Below, piece after piece: positions 8,559 through 16,781 of a stretch of 64,000 bases of DNA (the stretch's first letter is position 1; the number at the start of each line of letters is the position of its first letter). The position numbers and the translations under genes are program-made. The stretch is from DASRDB01 sp035652815 (GTDB lineage Bacteria > Chloroflexota > Ktedonobacteria > Ktedonobacterales > Ktedonobacteraceae): the NCBI GenBank assembly GCA_035652815.1, contig DASRDB010000019.1:310001-374000 (forward strand), in the 5' to 3' direction. The notes beneath the pieces were generated by a model. It had not been told where the DNA came from. It saw nothing but the letters and a program-made list of their open reading frames with translations, and did not search any database.

Positions 8559-9323
8559 CTATTCCTCGTAAGAGGCGGCAAATGCCTCTGGGAAGTCCGC
8601 GTTGGTATATACGTTTTGCACGTCATCCAGGTCTTCCAGTTTCTCGATCAGGCGCAGCACCTGGTGTGCGACTTTTTCGTCCGTAAGATCGACCTTCGTC
8701 TTTGGCACTAACGTGCTTTCGGCCTTGATTACGTTGTATTTCCTGGCCTCAAGCGCCTTGCGCACGTCATCCACATTTGAGGGATCAGTGTAAATAGTAA
8801 GCGTCTCATCGTCTGGCCCGACCGGCTCAACATCGTCTGCGCCCATATCGATAGCCTCGATGGAGAGTTCGTCTGGGTCATGCCCGTTCAGTTCGACCTC
8901 GATGATGCCTTTCGGCTCGAAAAGCCAGTCCACACAGCCATTCTCACCCAGGTTTCCACCGTTGCGGTTGAAGGCGTTGCGCACCTCGGCGACGGTGCGA
9001 TTGCGGTTCTCGGTCACGGCCTGAACCAGTACCGCAGTGCCCCCTGGCCCGTACCCCTCATATGTAATCTCTTCCAGATTGGAACCCTCGGAGCCGCCCA
9101 AAGCGCGCTTGATGGTGCGCTCGATGTTATCCATCGGCATGTTAGCATCACGCGCTCGCTGGATTGCCATACGCAGGCGGAAATTTGCGTTCGGGTCGCC
9201 GCTGCCACCTTCGCGCACCGCGACGACAATTTCACGTCCCAGACGGGTAAAAAGCTGTCCTCTACGCGCATCGTTTACGCCCTTTGAACGGCGAATCTGC
9301 GCCCATTTTGAATGACCTGACAT
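8559..9323 (-). CDS. YebC/PmpR-family regulator (TACO1-like)
   Basis: The 254-residue protein begins MSGHSKWAQIRRSKGVND and has the three-domain YebC architecture, including GYGPGGTAVLVQAVTENRNRT near 106-125 and NGGNLGENGCVDWLFEPKG near 136-154. Family members are DNA-binding regulators or, as TACO1-like proteins, act on ribosomes stalled at proline-rich sequences; which applies cannot be told here. First gene of the yebC-ruvC-ruvA group. Confidence 0.94.
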   Translation of the reverse strand: MSGHSKWAQIRRSKGVNDARRGQLFTRLGREIVVAVREGGSGDPNANFRLRMAIQRARDANMPMDNIERTIKRALGGSEGSNLEEITYEGYGPGGTAVLVQAVTENRNRTVAEVRNAFNRNGGNLGENGCVDWLFEPKGIIEVELNGHDPDELSIEAIDMGADDVEPVGPDDETLTIYTDPSNVDDVRKALEARKYNVIKAESTLVPKTKVDLTDEKVAHQVLRLIEKLEDLDDVQNVYTNADFPEAFAASYEE

Positions 9324-9414
9324 ATCCTATCACTCCCTGCATCTTTTCAGGTTTTGTTCAAAAATATTTCCCATTTTTGGGGTGTTGAAATGCATTGTAG
9401 CATGAATGACCGCG

Positions 9415-9434
9415 AACCGTCGAGGGGGTTAGCG
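9415..9434. repeat. 20-bp direct repeat, left copy
   Basis: The sequence AACCGTCGAGGGGGTTAGCG occurs here and again at 9555-9574. The two copies flank a 120-bp block that holds the 9471-9541 inverted repeat. Confidence 0.85.
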
Positions 9435-9470
9435 TGCATAGGTAGCGTTACGTTTGTGAGAAGGTTTCCC

Positions 9471-9541
9471 GAAGACACCCGCCAGGGGCTGTCTCTACTG
9501 TTCATCGAAAGGGGTAGAGACAGCCCCTGGCGGGTGTCTTC
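9471..9541. repeat. inverted repeat, 27-bp perfect arms (family A)
   Basis: Arms at 9471-9497 and 9515-9541 are exact reverse complements around a 17-nt loop. The core GACACCCGCCAGGGG resembles the repeats at 37616, 46145 and 56663. It sits between the divergently placed yebC start and the end of the hydrolase gene. Confidence 0.9.
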
Positions 9542-9554
9542 CGTTCCCTGCGCC

Positions 9555-9574
9555 AACCGTCGAGGGGGTTAGCG
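9555..9574. repeat. 20-bp direct repeat, right copy
   Basis: Exact second copy of the 9415-9434 repeat. It contains the stop codon (TTA at 9569-9571 on the plus strand) of the alpha/beta hydrolase gene. Confidence 0.85.
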
Positions 9575-10288
9575 GGAATCGAGGCGCGACAACCATTGAT
9601 CGATAGCCTCGTTGACCGCTTCCGGCTGCTCGCGCATCACGTAATGTCCCGCGTTCGGAATAATCTGGAGCATGGAACCGGGAATATGTTCGTGCAGGTA
9701 CTGGCTGTACTTGATGGGCGTCAGCCGGTCATCTGTCCCGCAAATAATCAGTGTCGGTATTTGTATTTCATGTAGTCGAGGCATACAATCAAAGACGTTG
9801 CAGGCGGCCAGGTCGCGATAGAGCATGTTGCCATTTCCGCCGCTCTGTTCCTGTATGATCTGCGCCGGAACGGTGGTGGTATTTGCAGGCGCAACAGCGA
9901 GTTCCTTCAGTTGTCGTGTCGTCTCAGAAGGAGCATTTTTCGCTCCTTCGAGCAGGTCGGCACGCACACGCAAACGCGCTCCCGTTCCAATCAAAACCAG
10001 CCCGCCCAGCTCGCTGCCGTATTCAATGCCCATCATCAGCGCGATCGCTCCACCAAGCGATTGCCCGGCAATCACCGGTCGTTGCACGTGTAGCTCTTCT
10101 TGCAGGATGGTATGTACCGCCTGCGCATAATCCAGAACGCTGGCATCGGCTGGTAGGGTATCTGGTCGCTGTCCATGTCCTGGCAGGTCGATGGCAAATG
10201 CGCGCTCTGGGCCGAAGTGATCGAGCTGGTAGCGCCAGACGCGCGCGTTGTCTCCCGAGCCGTGAATGAAAACGATGGGATGCTGCAT
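9569..10288 (-). CDS. alpha/beta-fold hydrolase
   Basis: From the ATG at 10288, with GAAAGAGGTG before it, the protein is 239 residues and begins MQHPIVFIHGSGDNARVW, the usual first strand and oxyanion HG. The catalytic triad is recognisable: Ser in GQSLGGA, Asp in GTDDRLTP and His in NAGHYVM. An upstream in-frame start at 10387 would add 33 residues that do not fit the fold. Substrate unknown; candidates include ester or carbon-carbon bond hydrolysis. Its last codons overlap a 20-bp direct repeat. Confidence 0.88.
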   Translation of the reverse strand: MQHPIVFIHGSGDNARVWRYQLDHFGPERAFAIDLPGHGQRPDTLPADASVLDYAQAVHTILQEELHVQRPVIAGQSLGGAIALMMGIEYGSELGGLVLIGTGARLRVRADLLEGAKNAPSETTRQLKELAVAPANTTTVPAQIIQEQSGGNGNMLYRDLAACNVFDCMPRLHEIQIPTLIICGTDDRLTPIKYSQYLHEHIPGSMLQIIPNAGHYVMREQPEAVNEAIDQWLSRLDSR

Positions 10289-10417
10289 GAATTTGCACCT
10301 CTTTCTGTATGTTTGCATATTGCAACGATAAAACATATGCGATATGCTGTGCAAGTGCAGGTCAGCTTGCAACCCAACAGGCCGCACAGCGTAAATACTT
10401 GATGAGAGAGGGAGTGC

Positions 10418-10801
10418 GTGGAAAAGGTTTTGAGATCACCGCGACAGGGGCTTGGTCGCACTGGCGAACATATGGCAGAGGAGGCGCTGCTCCGGCGTGG
10501 GTATCGCATCTTGGAACGCAATTTTCGCTGTCGCTACGGAGAAATCGACCTGGTGGCCGAGGATGTTTCGGACCTGGTGTTTGTCGAGGTCAAGACGCGC
10601 CGGGGTGCCAGTTATGGCACGCCTGAAGAGGCCGTGACGACCAGGAAGCAGCGCAAGCTGGTGGAACTCGCCTTCTATTATCTCGATCTTCATGCCTGTT
10701 CAGACCGTTCCTGGCGCATCGATGTCGTTGCCGTCCAGTTCAGTCAAACAGGCAAATTTGAGGCGATTCGCATTCATCAACACGCGGTAAGCGCGTTTTA
10801 A
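10418..10801 (+). CDS. UPF0102 / YraN-like nuclease-fold protein
   Basis: The 127-residue protein has the restriction-endonuclease-like motif of YraN proteins: Glu in RYGEIDLVA, then FVEVKTRRGASYG, with upstream GEHMAEEALLRRGYRIL. The biochemical role of the family is not settled; DNA repair or uptake links have been suggested. The start is GTG at 10418 after a GA-rich ribosome site. A weak hairpin, ACGCG/CGCGT plus TTTT at 10782-10799, ends the gene. Confidence 0.9.
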   Translation: MEKVLRSPRQGLGRTGEHMAEEALLRRGYRILERNFRCRYGEIDLVAEDVSDLVFVEVKTRRGASYGTPEEAVTTRKQRKLVELAFYYLDLHACSDRSWRIDVVAVQFSQTGKFEAIRIHQHAVSAF

Positions 10802-10852
10802 AAACATACAGGAAACAATACTTTCAATAATAGAAAAAAGGGAGAGCAGGTC

Positions 10853-11335
10853 ATGTCAGATTTTGTTGAGTCCGCGAAAAACATGGTGAGCGCGGCTGTG
10901 AGCCGCACAAGCTGGCAGGCACAGAAACAATTGCGCGTTCGCGCCAAGCAGGGTGAAATTGATCAATTATTAGAGCAGCGCCAGAAGCTGCTTGACGAAC
11001 TCGCGCATATCGCGATGGATCTTTACCAGCAGGGAAGGCTGACCGATCAGCAGCTTGCCCGCCTGTGCGCGAGCATTCAAGAGCTAGACCACGATGTACA
11101 GAATCGCGAGATGCAGTTGCAGGAAATCAAGAATGAAACCTACAACGCTACCCAGTTCGCGCCTGGAACGACCGCGAATTACACACCGCCGCCTGTCTCG
11201 CCTAATCCATCGTTTTCGAATCAGCCAGGCAATGCGCCGGGAGCAGCCCCACAATCGCAGATCTGCCCCAATTGTGGGAGTACTGTGCGCGCCAATGCGC
11301 TCTACTGTCGCAGTTGTGGCGCGAAATTGCGCTAA
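10853..11335 (+). CDS. coiled-coil protein with C-terminal zinc ribbon
   Basis: The 160-residue protein has a helical, probably coiled-coil region (about 20-98), a Pro/Asn-rich linker (about 105-135) and a C-terminal zinc ribbon with CPNCG and CRSCG pairs. No membrane segment. Such zinc-ribbon stalk proteins often sit in complexes, but no partner is obvious here. It starts behind GGGAGAGCAGG and follows the YraN-like gene by 51 bp. Confidence 0.75.
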   Translation: MSDFVESAKNMVSAAVSRTSWQAQKQLRVRAKQGEIDQLLEQRQKLLDELAHIAMDLYQQGRLTDQQLARLCASIQELDHDVQNREMQLQEIKNETYNATQFAPGTTANYTPPPVSPNPSFSNQPGNAPGAAPQSQICPNCGSTVRANALYCRSCGAKLR

Positions 11336-11385
11336 TAGAGGCAATATGGCGTCGAAAAACTCCCCTTTTTTGCTGGCAACTATGT

Positions 11386-11427
11386 TATAATGGTAGTTAC
11401 CTTTATGGTTTATTTCATCATAAAGGT
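11386..11427 (+). promoter_or_regulatory. -10 element and leader hairpin upstream of tsaE
   Basis: TATAAT at 11386-11391 without a clear -35, followed by a 9-bp stem (ACCTTTATG at 11399-11407, CATAAAGGT at 11419-11427). These may mark the start and leader of the tsaE-tsaB-rimI-tsaD transcript. Confidence 0.35.
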
Positions 11428-11502
11428 CATTTGTTATTGGTAGGATGAGCCACTTTCCCGGCACGTCTCATTTGCCTGCATGTCAAACAGGGGAGTTGTC
11501 GC

Positions 11503-12084
11503 GTGCGTGGCGCAAGGTGGCATAGTGCGGACAGGCAAACAGGTGTGTCATTGGTCAATCACGGTCAGGTAGAAACGAGTTGCAGCCTTGATAGTATCAG
11601 TCATAGCGCGGCGCAGACGCAGCGGCTTGGGATGCGTCTGGGCGAACTGGTGCGAGGGGGCGACCTCATCCTCTTAAGCGGTCAACTTGGCACAGGAAAA
11701 ACCACTTTTACGCAGGGCCTTGCCCAGGGTATGGGGATTACGGATGTTATCAACAGCCCAACCTTTACCCTGCTCAAGGAATATGCCGCGCCCCGCCTGA
11801 ACGGAAAAAGAGGACTGCCACTTTATCATTTTGACCTCTATCGCCTGGACAATCCTGAAGAGATCTTTGACCTGGGTTTTGAAGACTATTTTTATGGCAA
11901 TGGCGTTTGTGTAGTTGAATGGGCGGACAAAGCAGAGCTGCTCTGGCCTGCGGACCATTTGAGCATTCGCATGAAGATGCTCAGTGAGACGAAGCGCGGG
12001 CTGGCGTTTATAGGGTCTGGTACCCGTTATTGTGAGCTACTGCGTCAATTTCAGAAAAATACGTATGTTACTACTGGCTCTTGA
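11503..12084 (+). CDS. tsaE: tRNA t6A ATPase TsaE
   Basis: TsaE is the ATPase that recycles the TsaB-TsaD complex making threonylcarbamoyladenosine (t6A) at position 37 of ANN-decoding tRNAs. The P-loop is SGQLGTGKTTFTQGLAQG near 59-76, followed by NSPTFTLLKEY, HFDLYRLDNPEE and VCVVEWADKAELLWP, all family hallmarks. The 193-residue frame starts at a GTG and is longer at the N-terminus than usual; the true start may be a GTG near 11542. It overlaps tsaB by 20 bp. Confidence 0.93.
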   Translation: MRGARWHSADRQTGVSLVNHGQVETSCSLDSISHSAAQTQRLGMRLGELVRGGDLILLSGQLGTGKTTFTQGLAQGMGITDVINSPTFTLLKEYAAPRLNGKRGLPLYHFDLYRLDNPEEIFDLGFEDYFYGNGVCVVEWADKAELLWPADHLSIRMKMLSETKRGLAFIGSGTRYCELLRQFQKNTYVTTGS

Positions 12085-12895
12085 TACATCTACGCGCCAG
12101 GCCAGTGTTGCACTTTGCGCGGAAGACCTTCTTCTTGGCGAGTACACCTGGCAGATTGGCAATAATCATAGCGTCGAACTGCTTGAGCGCATTTCGCGTT
12201 TACTCGCCGAATGCGGTATTCCCATGCAGTCTTTAGGCGCTGTAGCCGTTGCTACCGGGCCAGGTTCGTTTAATGGGGCACGTGTGGCTGTTGCAACCGC
12301 CAAAACGCTCGCTTTCGCGCTGGACATTCCGCTTGTTGGTATCAGCACCCTTGATATTATCGCCGCGCAACAACAACAATGGCCTGGGCCTATTTGCGCT
12401 GTGCTTGAGGCGGGACGTTCAGAACTGTATGCCGCCTGCTACTTTTCTGAAGTAGCGCACGCTGCTAACGAGGTATCCTACAAGCTGCACCAGCTCGGCG
12501 ATTATTTGCTCGATACGCCTGCGAACCTCACACCCCATCTGCACCGCTATCTCAGCGAACGGTTTGCCATTCCGGGAAAGCGCGAACTACCATCTGTACT
12601 TTTCTGTGGAGAAATGAGCGCTGCTTCGCGCAAAGCCTTCTCTGAAGCGATGCCCGAGCAATGCCTGCTTGTTTCGCCCTTGCAGGCGGCGCGTCATGCC
12701 TCTGTGCTTGCTCTACTGGCCTATCAACGCATCCAGTATGGGGAGATGGATGATCCCCTTTTGCTTGAACCTCTCTATTTACGACGGCCTTCAATCACGA
12801 ACAGCTCGCGCAAGCAGCCACTTTTGGGAAGTAAAGCCCAACGCACTACCGGTCAGACCACGACAGAAAGGGAAGAAGGTGCGTTACATTATTGA
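12065..12895 (+). CDS. tsaB: tRNA t6A protein TsaB
   Basis: TsaB is the ASKHA-fold partner of TsaD in t6A synthesis. MLLLALDTSTRQASVALC at the N-terminus and VAVATGPGSFNGARVAVATAK near 60-80 are typical. The ATG at 12065 lies within the end of tsaE. The 276-residue protein is longer than the usual ~230 and has a low-complexity C-terminal tail that overlaps the start of rimI by 17 bp. Confidence 0.93.
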   Translation: MLLLALDTSTRQASVALCAEDLLLGEYTWQIGNNHSVELLERISRLLAECGIPMQSLGAVAVATGPGSFNGARVAVATAKTLAFALDIPLVGISTLDIIAAQQQQWPGPICAVLEAGRSELYAACYFSEVAHAANEVSYKLHQLGDYLLDTPANLTPHLHRYLSERFAIPGKRELPSVLFCGEMSAASRKAFSEAMPEQCLLVSPLQAARHASVLALLAYQRIQYGEMDDPLLLEPLYLRRPSITNSSRKQPLLGSKAQRTTGQTTTEREEGALHY

Positions 12896-13517
12896 CCGTA
12901 TGACTATGGCGGACGTGCCGCGCGTCGTCGAGATTGAGCGGCTGGCATATCCCTCGACCTGGCCGCCCAGCGCCTATCGCAAGGAATTGCAGGATAACCG
13001 TTGGGCGCATTATATTGTGCTGCGCGATAAAAAAATTCTCGAAGAGCGCCTGTCAGTGGCCGCTCCTGAGCCTGAGAAGCCGCGCCGTTTCTTCCCCCTC
13101 TCGCTGCTGACGGGCCGCTCGTCATCTGCCACTCAGAGTCCTGAATTGGCATCAATCCTGGGCTTTGCCGGTCTCTGGCTGATGGTTGATGAAGCGCATA
13201 TCACCACCATCGCTATGCATCCTGACTATCAAGGACGCGGTCTTGGTGAATTCATGCTTGCCAGCCTGATCGATATTGCCTATGATATCAAAGCCAGGTG
13301 GGTGACGCTGGAGGTCCGTGTCTCAAATTATGTGGCGCAAAATCTCTACCGGAAATACGGCTTTCACGAGGCTGGCATTCGTCACCGCTATTATAGCGAC
13401 AACAACGAAGATGCCCTGATTATGTGGACGGATGAAATACATTCCCCTGCCTATAAACAAAAATTTCTGGAGTTAAAAGAGGTACTTTTGAAAAAGTTGG
13501 AGGCCCAGCAGGCGTAG
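12879..13517 (+). CDS. rimI: ribosomal-protein-alanine N-acetyltransferase RimI-like
   Basis: A GNAT protein in the classic tsaB-rimI-tsaD position. It starts at GTG 12879 behind AAAGGGAAGAAG and begins VRYIIDRMTMADVPRVVEIE. The acetyl-CoA segment is HPDYQGRGLGEFMLASL and the end has NLYRKYGFHEAGIRHRYY, as in RimI. A proline/serine-rich insertion of roughly 35 residues (about 47-82) interrupts the early domain, making it 212 residues instead of ~150. It probably acetylates the N-terminus of S18 or other proteins. Confidence 0.88.
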   Translation: MRYIIDRMTMADVPRVVEIERLAYPSTWPPSAYRKELQDNRWAHYIVLRDKKILEERLSVAAPEPEKPRRFFPLSLLTGRSSSATQSPELASILGFAGLWLMVDEAHITTIAMHPDYQGRGLGEFMLASLIDIAYDIKARWVTLEVRVSNYVAQNLYRKYGFHEAGIRHRYYSDNNEDALIMWTDEIHSPAYKQKFLELKEVLLKKLEAQQA

Positions 13518-13520
13518 CAT

Positions 13521-14711
13521 ATGCTGATACTTGGTATTGAAAGTTCTTGTGACGAAACGGGAGCGTCCATCGTGCAGGATGGGCGTTACTTGCGTTCGAA
13601 TGTCGTTGCCTCGCAGATCGAAATTCACGACCGCTATGGCGGCGTTGTGCCAGAGGTTGCCTCTCGCCAGCAGCTTTCTGCCATTATTCCGGTCATTGAA
13701 ACCGCGCTGGAGAAGGCCAGTTGTGGCTGGCAGGACATCGACGCGATAGCCGCGACCTATGGGCCTGGGCTTGCCGGTTCGCTTCTGGTGGGTCTGACGG
13801 TTGGCAAAACCCTTTCTCTGGCCTACGATCTCCCCTTTATTGGGGTCAACCATCTCGAAGCCCATATTTATGCCAACTGGCTGCGGCCCGAAGGCGAGGT
13901 TGGAGAAGTGCAAGAGCATACGCTCCCTGACGATTGGGAATATCAGGAGGGCGACCCGCTTTTCCCTCTGATTTGCCTGGTGATCTCGGGCGCGCATAGC
14001 GAGCTTGTGCTGGTGCGCGAGCATGGACAATACGAACTGCTAGGTCGCACGCGAGACGACGCGGCGGGCGAAGCGTTTGATAAGGTTGCTCGTATACTCG
14101 GTCTGGGTTATCCAGGTGGCCCTGCTATTCAACGCGCCGCGCAGCAGGCCGAGGAGGAATTAGTTCAGCAGGGAAAGAGTCCGGCTATTGCGCGCAAGGC
14201 CTATGCCCTACCGCGCGCGTGGCTGCGTGGAACCTACGACTTCAGCTTCAGTGGGCTTAAAACCGCCGTGTTGCATCTCGCGGAAGGCGCGACTGCTGCC
14301 CAACCGATCGCGAAAGGCGCTGGCAATAAAACCCAGGTCAGCCAGTATACCCGTATGGGCGCGCAATCTGCCCAGCGCGGTACCCTGGCTGTCACACGCC
14401 TTGCTTCCAGCTTTCAGGAGGCTGTGGTAGAGGTGCTGGCCGTCAAGACGCGCCTGGCAGCACAGGAATATCATGTCAAGCAGGTCTTGCTAGCCGGAGG
14501 TGTGGCCGCCAATGCCAGTTTGCGTAGCCGCCTGGAACAAGAGCTACGCCCGCTCAATATTCGTCTCAACTATCCACCCATCGAGTTTTGCACCGACAAC
14601 GCTGCTATGATTGCCAGCGCGGGTTTCTTCCATCTTGCGCGTGGCGAGCAGCACGATCTGAGCCTGGATGTTGATCCGGGACTCAGTCTCCCATTTAGTA
14701 ATAAGAAGTGA
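13521..14711 (+). CDS. tsaD: tRNA t6A transferase TsaD
   Basis: TsaD transfers the threonylcarbamoyl group to A37. It opens MLILGIESSCDETGASIV, and the metal-binding segment VNHLEAHIYANWL, SGAHSELVLV and the late LAGGVAANASLR and CTDNAAMIA are all present. At 396 residues it is longer than the usual ~340, with an acidic insertion after the HxxxH helix (about 118-145) and a second insertion near 250-290. It starts 3 bp after rimI. Confidence 0.96.
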   Translation: MLILGIESSCDETGASIVQDGRYLRSNVVASQIEIHDRYGGVVPEVASRQQLSAIIPVIETALEKASCGWQDIDAIAATYGPGLAGSLLVGLTVGKTLSLAYDLPFIGVNHLEAHIYANWLRPEGEVGEVQEHTLPDDWEYQEGDPLFPLICLVISGAHSELVLVREHGQYELLGRTRDDAAGEAFDKVARILGLGYPGGPAIQRAAQQAEEELVQQGKSPAIARKAYALPRAWLRGTYDFSFSGLKTAVLHLAEGATAAQPIAKGAGNKTQVSQYTRMGAQSAQRGTLAVTRLASSFQEAVVEVLAVKTRLAAQEYHVKQVLLAGGVAANASLRSRLEQELRPLNIRLNYPPIEFCTDNAAMIASAGFFHLARGEQHDLSLDVDPGLSLPFSNKK

Positions 14712-14721
14712 GTAGTGTTGT

Positions 14722-15729
14722 ATGCCAAAACAGAAATTGTACGCCCTGGGTATCGATCTTGGCGGTACCAAAACCCTTACTGCTGTGGTAGACATTACCA
14801 CCGGCGAAGTTGTTGGCTCCGCTCGCAAGCGCACACATGCCGAAAAGGGCCAGGATTACATCTCGCAGCGCATTGTTGATCTATCGAGCCAGGCTATTCA
14901 GGCTGCTAAACTTAGCCCCAATGATCTCCTGGTTGCTGTGGGTGTTGGCGCTGCTGGTCAAATCGACCGCAAAGTAGGGGTCGTGCTGGACGCGCCAAAT
15001 CTCGGCGTGAAGAACATGAGCCTGCGCGACCTGCTAAGCAAGCAGTTCAACAAGCCTGTCGGCGTGGGCAACGATGTTGAGGTAGCCGCGCTGGGCGAAT
15101 ATTTGTATGGCGCAGGTCAGGGCTTTTCCAATTTCGTCTGCCTGTTTGTGGGAACCGGTATCGGCTCGGGCATCGTCCAGAATGGACGCATGTACACCGG
15201 ATTGACGGGTACAGCAGGCGAAGCGGGCCACACTATTGTTGACGCAGGCGGGCGCATCTGTGGCTGCGGCAATCGTGGCTGCCTCGAAGCATACGCTTCG
15301 CGCACCGCCATCACCAAAGCCATCATGGCCGAGATTCATCACGGGCGCAGTTCTGTGCTGGCAGACGAGGCTGAGCTACAACTGAAAGAAGGCGAGACTA
15401 TCATCCGTTCCGGCCTGCTCGCCCGCGCTATCTCTCAAGGGGATGCGCTGACCATCGAAATCGTCACCGAGGCCGCCGACTACCTCGGCTACGGCATGGG
15501 GTCGATCATGAACTTCTTTAATCCCGAGGCTATCATCCTGGGCGGCGGCGTCATTGAAGCCATCGACCTGCTCTTTGAGCGCGCTGTCAGCCGCGCCCGC
15601 ACCGTTGCGCTTTCATCTCCAGCCAGCAAAACAAAAATCCTGCGCGCCAAACTCGGCGATTTCTCCGGCGTGGTCGGCGCGGCCTGCCTGGGCGCGGAAG
15701 CGGCGGGATACAGATTTCCTATCCAATAA
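14722..15729 (+). CDS. ROK-family sugar kinase (glucokinase-like)
   Basis: The 335-residue protein has GIDLGGTKT near 10-18 (phosphate loop), GVGNDVEVAALGE, FVGTGIGSGIV and the ROK zinc motif ICGCGNRGCLEAY near 176-188 after a GEAGHTIV histidine. Lack of a helix-turn-helix domain points to a kinase rather than a ROK repressor. Glucose is the likely substrate but not provable. It starts 10 bp after tsaD and ends in a good terminator at 15750. Confidence 0.9.
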   Translation: MPKQKLYALGIDLGGTKTLTAVVDITTGEVVGSARKRTHAEKGQDYISQRIVDLSSQAIQAAKLSPNDLLVAVGVGAAGQIDRKVGVVLDAPNLGVKNMSLRDLLSKQFNKPVGVGNDVEVAALGEYLYGAGQGFSNFVCLFVGTGIGSGIVQNGRMYTGLTGTAGEAGHTIVDAGGRICGCGNRGCLEAYASRTAITKAIMAEIHHGRSSVLADEAELQLKEGETIIRSGLLARAISQGDALTIEIVTEAADYLGYGMGSIMNFFNPEAIILGGGVIEAIDLLFERAVSRARTVALSSPASKTKILRAKLGDFSGVVGAACLGAEAAGYRFPIQ

Positions 15730-15749
15730 CGGCATAAAAATAATGAACA

Positions 15750-15789
15750 AGCCAGGCATTCTTGCTCTTAAAGGATGCCTGGCTTTGCT
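15750..15789 (+). terminator. terminator after the tsa/ROK operon
   Basis: AGCCAGGCAT at 15750-15759 pairs perfectly with ATGCCTGGCT at 15775-15784, followed by a short T-rich stretch. Confidence 0.75.
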
Positions 15790-15881
15790 ATAAGCATAGA
15801 AAATTCCTTTTTTTCACTCTGCAAATCTGCTATCCTGCTTACTGAAAGTCTCTTCAAGACAAGAAGAAAGGGAAAGTAAGC

Positions 15882-16634
15882 ATGAAAATTGCAGCACTGT
15901 ACGATATTCATGGCAATCTACCGGCGCTCGAAGCAGTGTTGAAAGACCTTGAAAACGTGCAGCCGGATGTGATCGTTATCGGGGGAGATACCGTTTCCGG
16001 CCCTATGCCCACGCAAACCCTCGAGCGCTTACAGCAAATGGGAGAGAAAGTGGTCTCTATTCGCGGCAACGGAGACCGCGAGGTAGTCTCGGTATTCGAT
16101 GGGCACCCTTTGAATCTGTCAGAAGAGGGACGACAGATTACCACCTGGGTTGCCCGGCAGTTAGACCGCGCTCAACGAGATTTTCTCTCACAATTGCCGG
16201 AACAGATAACGTTTCATATTGAGGGTTTAGGGGACATCTTATTCTGTCATGCTACGCCCCGTAGCGACGAGGAGATTTTTACCCCTATTACACCCCAGGA
16301 GAGATTAAATACCATTTTTGCTGCCATTGAGCAACAATTCGTGGTATGTGGACATACGCATATGCAGTTTGAGCGACAGGCACGAAATACACGCATTCTT
16401 AACGCGGGAAGTGTGGGTATGCCCTATGCTGATGCGCCAGGCGCTTACTGGCTACTCCTTCAACCAGATGGTTATGAGTTCCGCAGGACAGTCTATGATC
16501 TGGGGTTGGCTGCGCGACAGGTGCGAGAAAGCAGCTATCCGCAGGCCGAATCATTTGCCCAGGAGAACATTCTCAACATTCCAGCTGCCTCAGAAGCAAT
16601 GGAAGTTTTTGAGGGTATGGCAGGCAAAGAATAA
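15882..16634 (+). CDS. metallophosphoesterase (YfcE/DUF2436-like calcineurin fold)
   Basis: The 250-residue protein has the ordered metal-binding motifs of calcineurin-like phosphoesterases: YDIHGN at 7-12, VIGGDTV, IRGNGDRE, FCHATPR and CGHTHMQFER, then LNAGSVGMPY. Such enzymes hydrolyse phosphodiesters or phosphomonoesters; the substrate is unknown. It has its own AAGAAAGGGAAAG ribosome site and an extended -10-like TGCTATCCT near 15830. Confidence 0.88.
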   Translation: MKIAALYDIHGNLPALEAVLKDLENVQPDVIVIGGDTVSGPMPTQTLERLQQMGEKVVSIRGNGDREVVSVFDGHPLNLSEEGRQITTWVARQLDRAQRDFLSQLPEQITFHIEGLGDILFCHATPRSDEEIFTPITPQERLNTIFAAIEQQFVVCGHTHMQFERQARNTRILNAGSVGMPYADAPGAYWLLLQPDGYEFRRTVYDLGLAARQVRESSYPQAESFAQENILNIPAASEAMEVFEGMAGKE

Positions 16635-16683
16635 TGCTTGCCGATCTTATTGGCGAATAATTAGGGACCAGTGCTTCCTGTAC

Positions 16684-16712
16684 TTGACAACTAAAGCAAA
16701 GTGCGTTAGTAT
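16684..16712 (+). promoter_or_regulatory. promoter for YhfC-family gene
   Basis: TTGACA at 16684-16689, a 17-bp spacer and TAGTAT at 16707-16712. A perfect palindrome begins at the next base. Confidence 0.7.
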
Positions 16713-16728
16713 TTCAATATATATTGAA
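16713..16728. promoter_or_regulatory. candidate operator palindrome
   Basis: TTCAATATATATTGAA is a perfect 16-bp palindrome placed at the expected transcription start, with a further ATTGAA half-site at 16731-16736. A repressor such as a PadR, ArsR or MarR protein could bind here; none is encoded nearby. Confidence 0.55.
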
Positions 16729-16781
16729 GTATTGAAAGTGCTTGCTGCTAAAAGCTGGCTTTCTATTGAAAGGATAACGTT

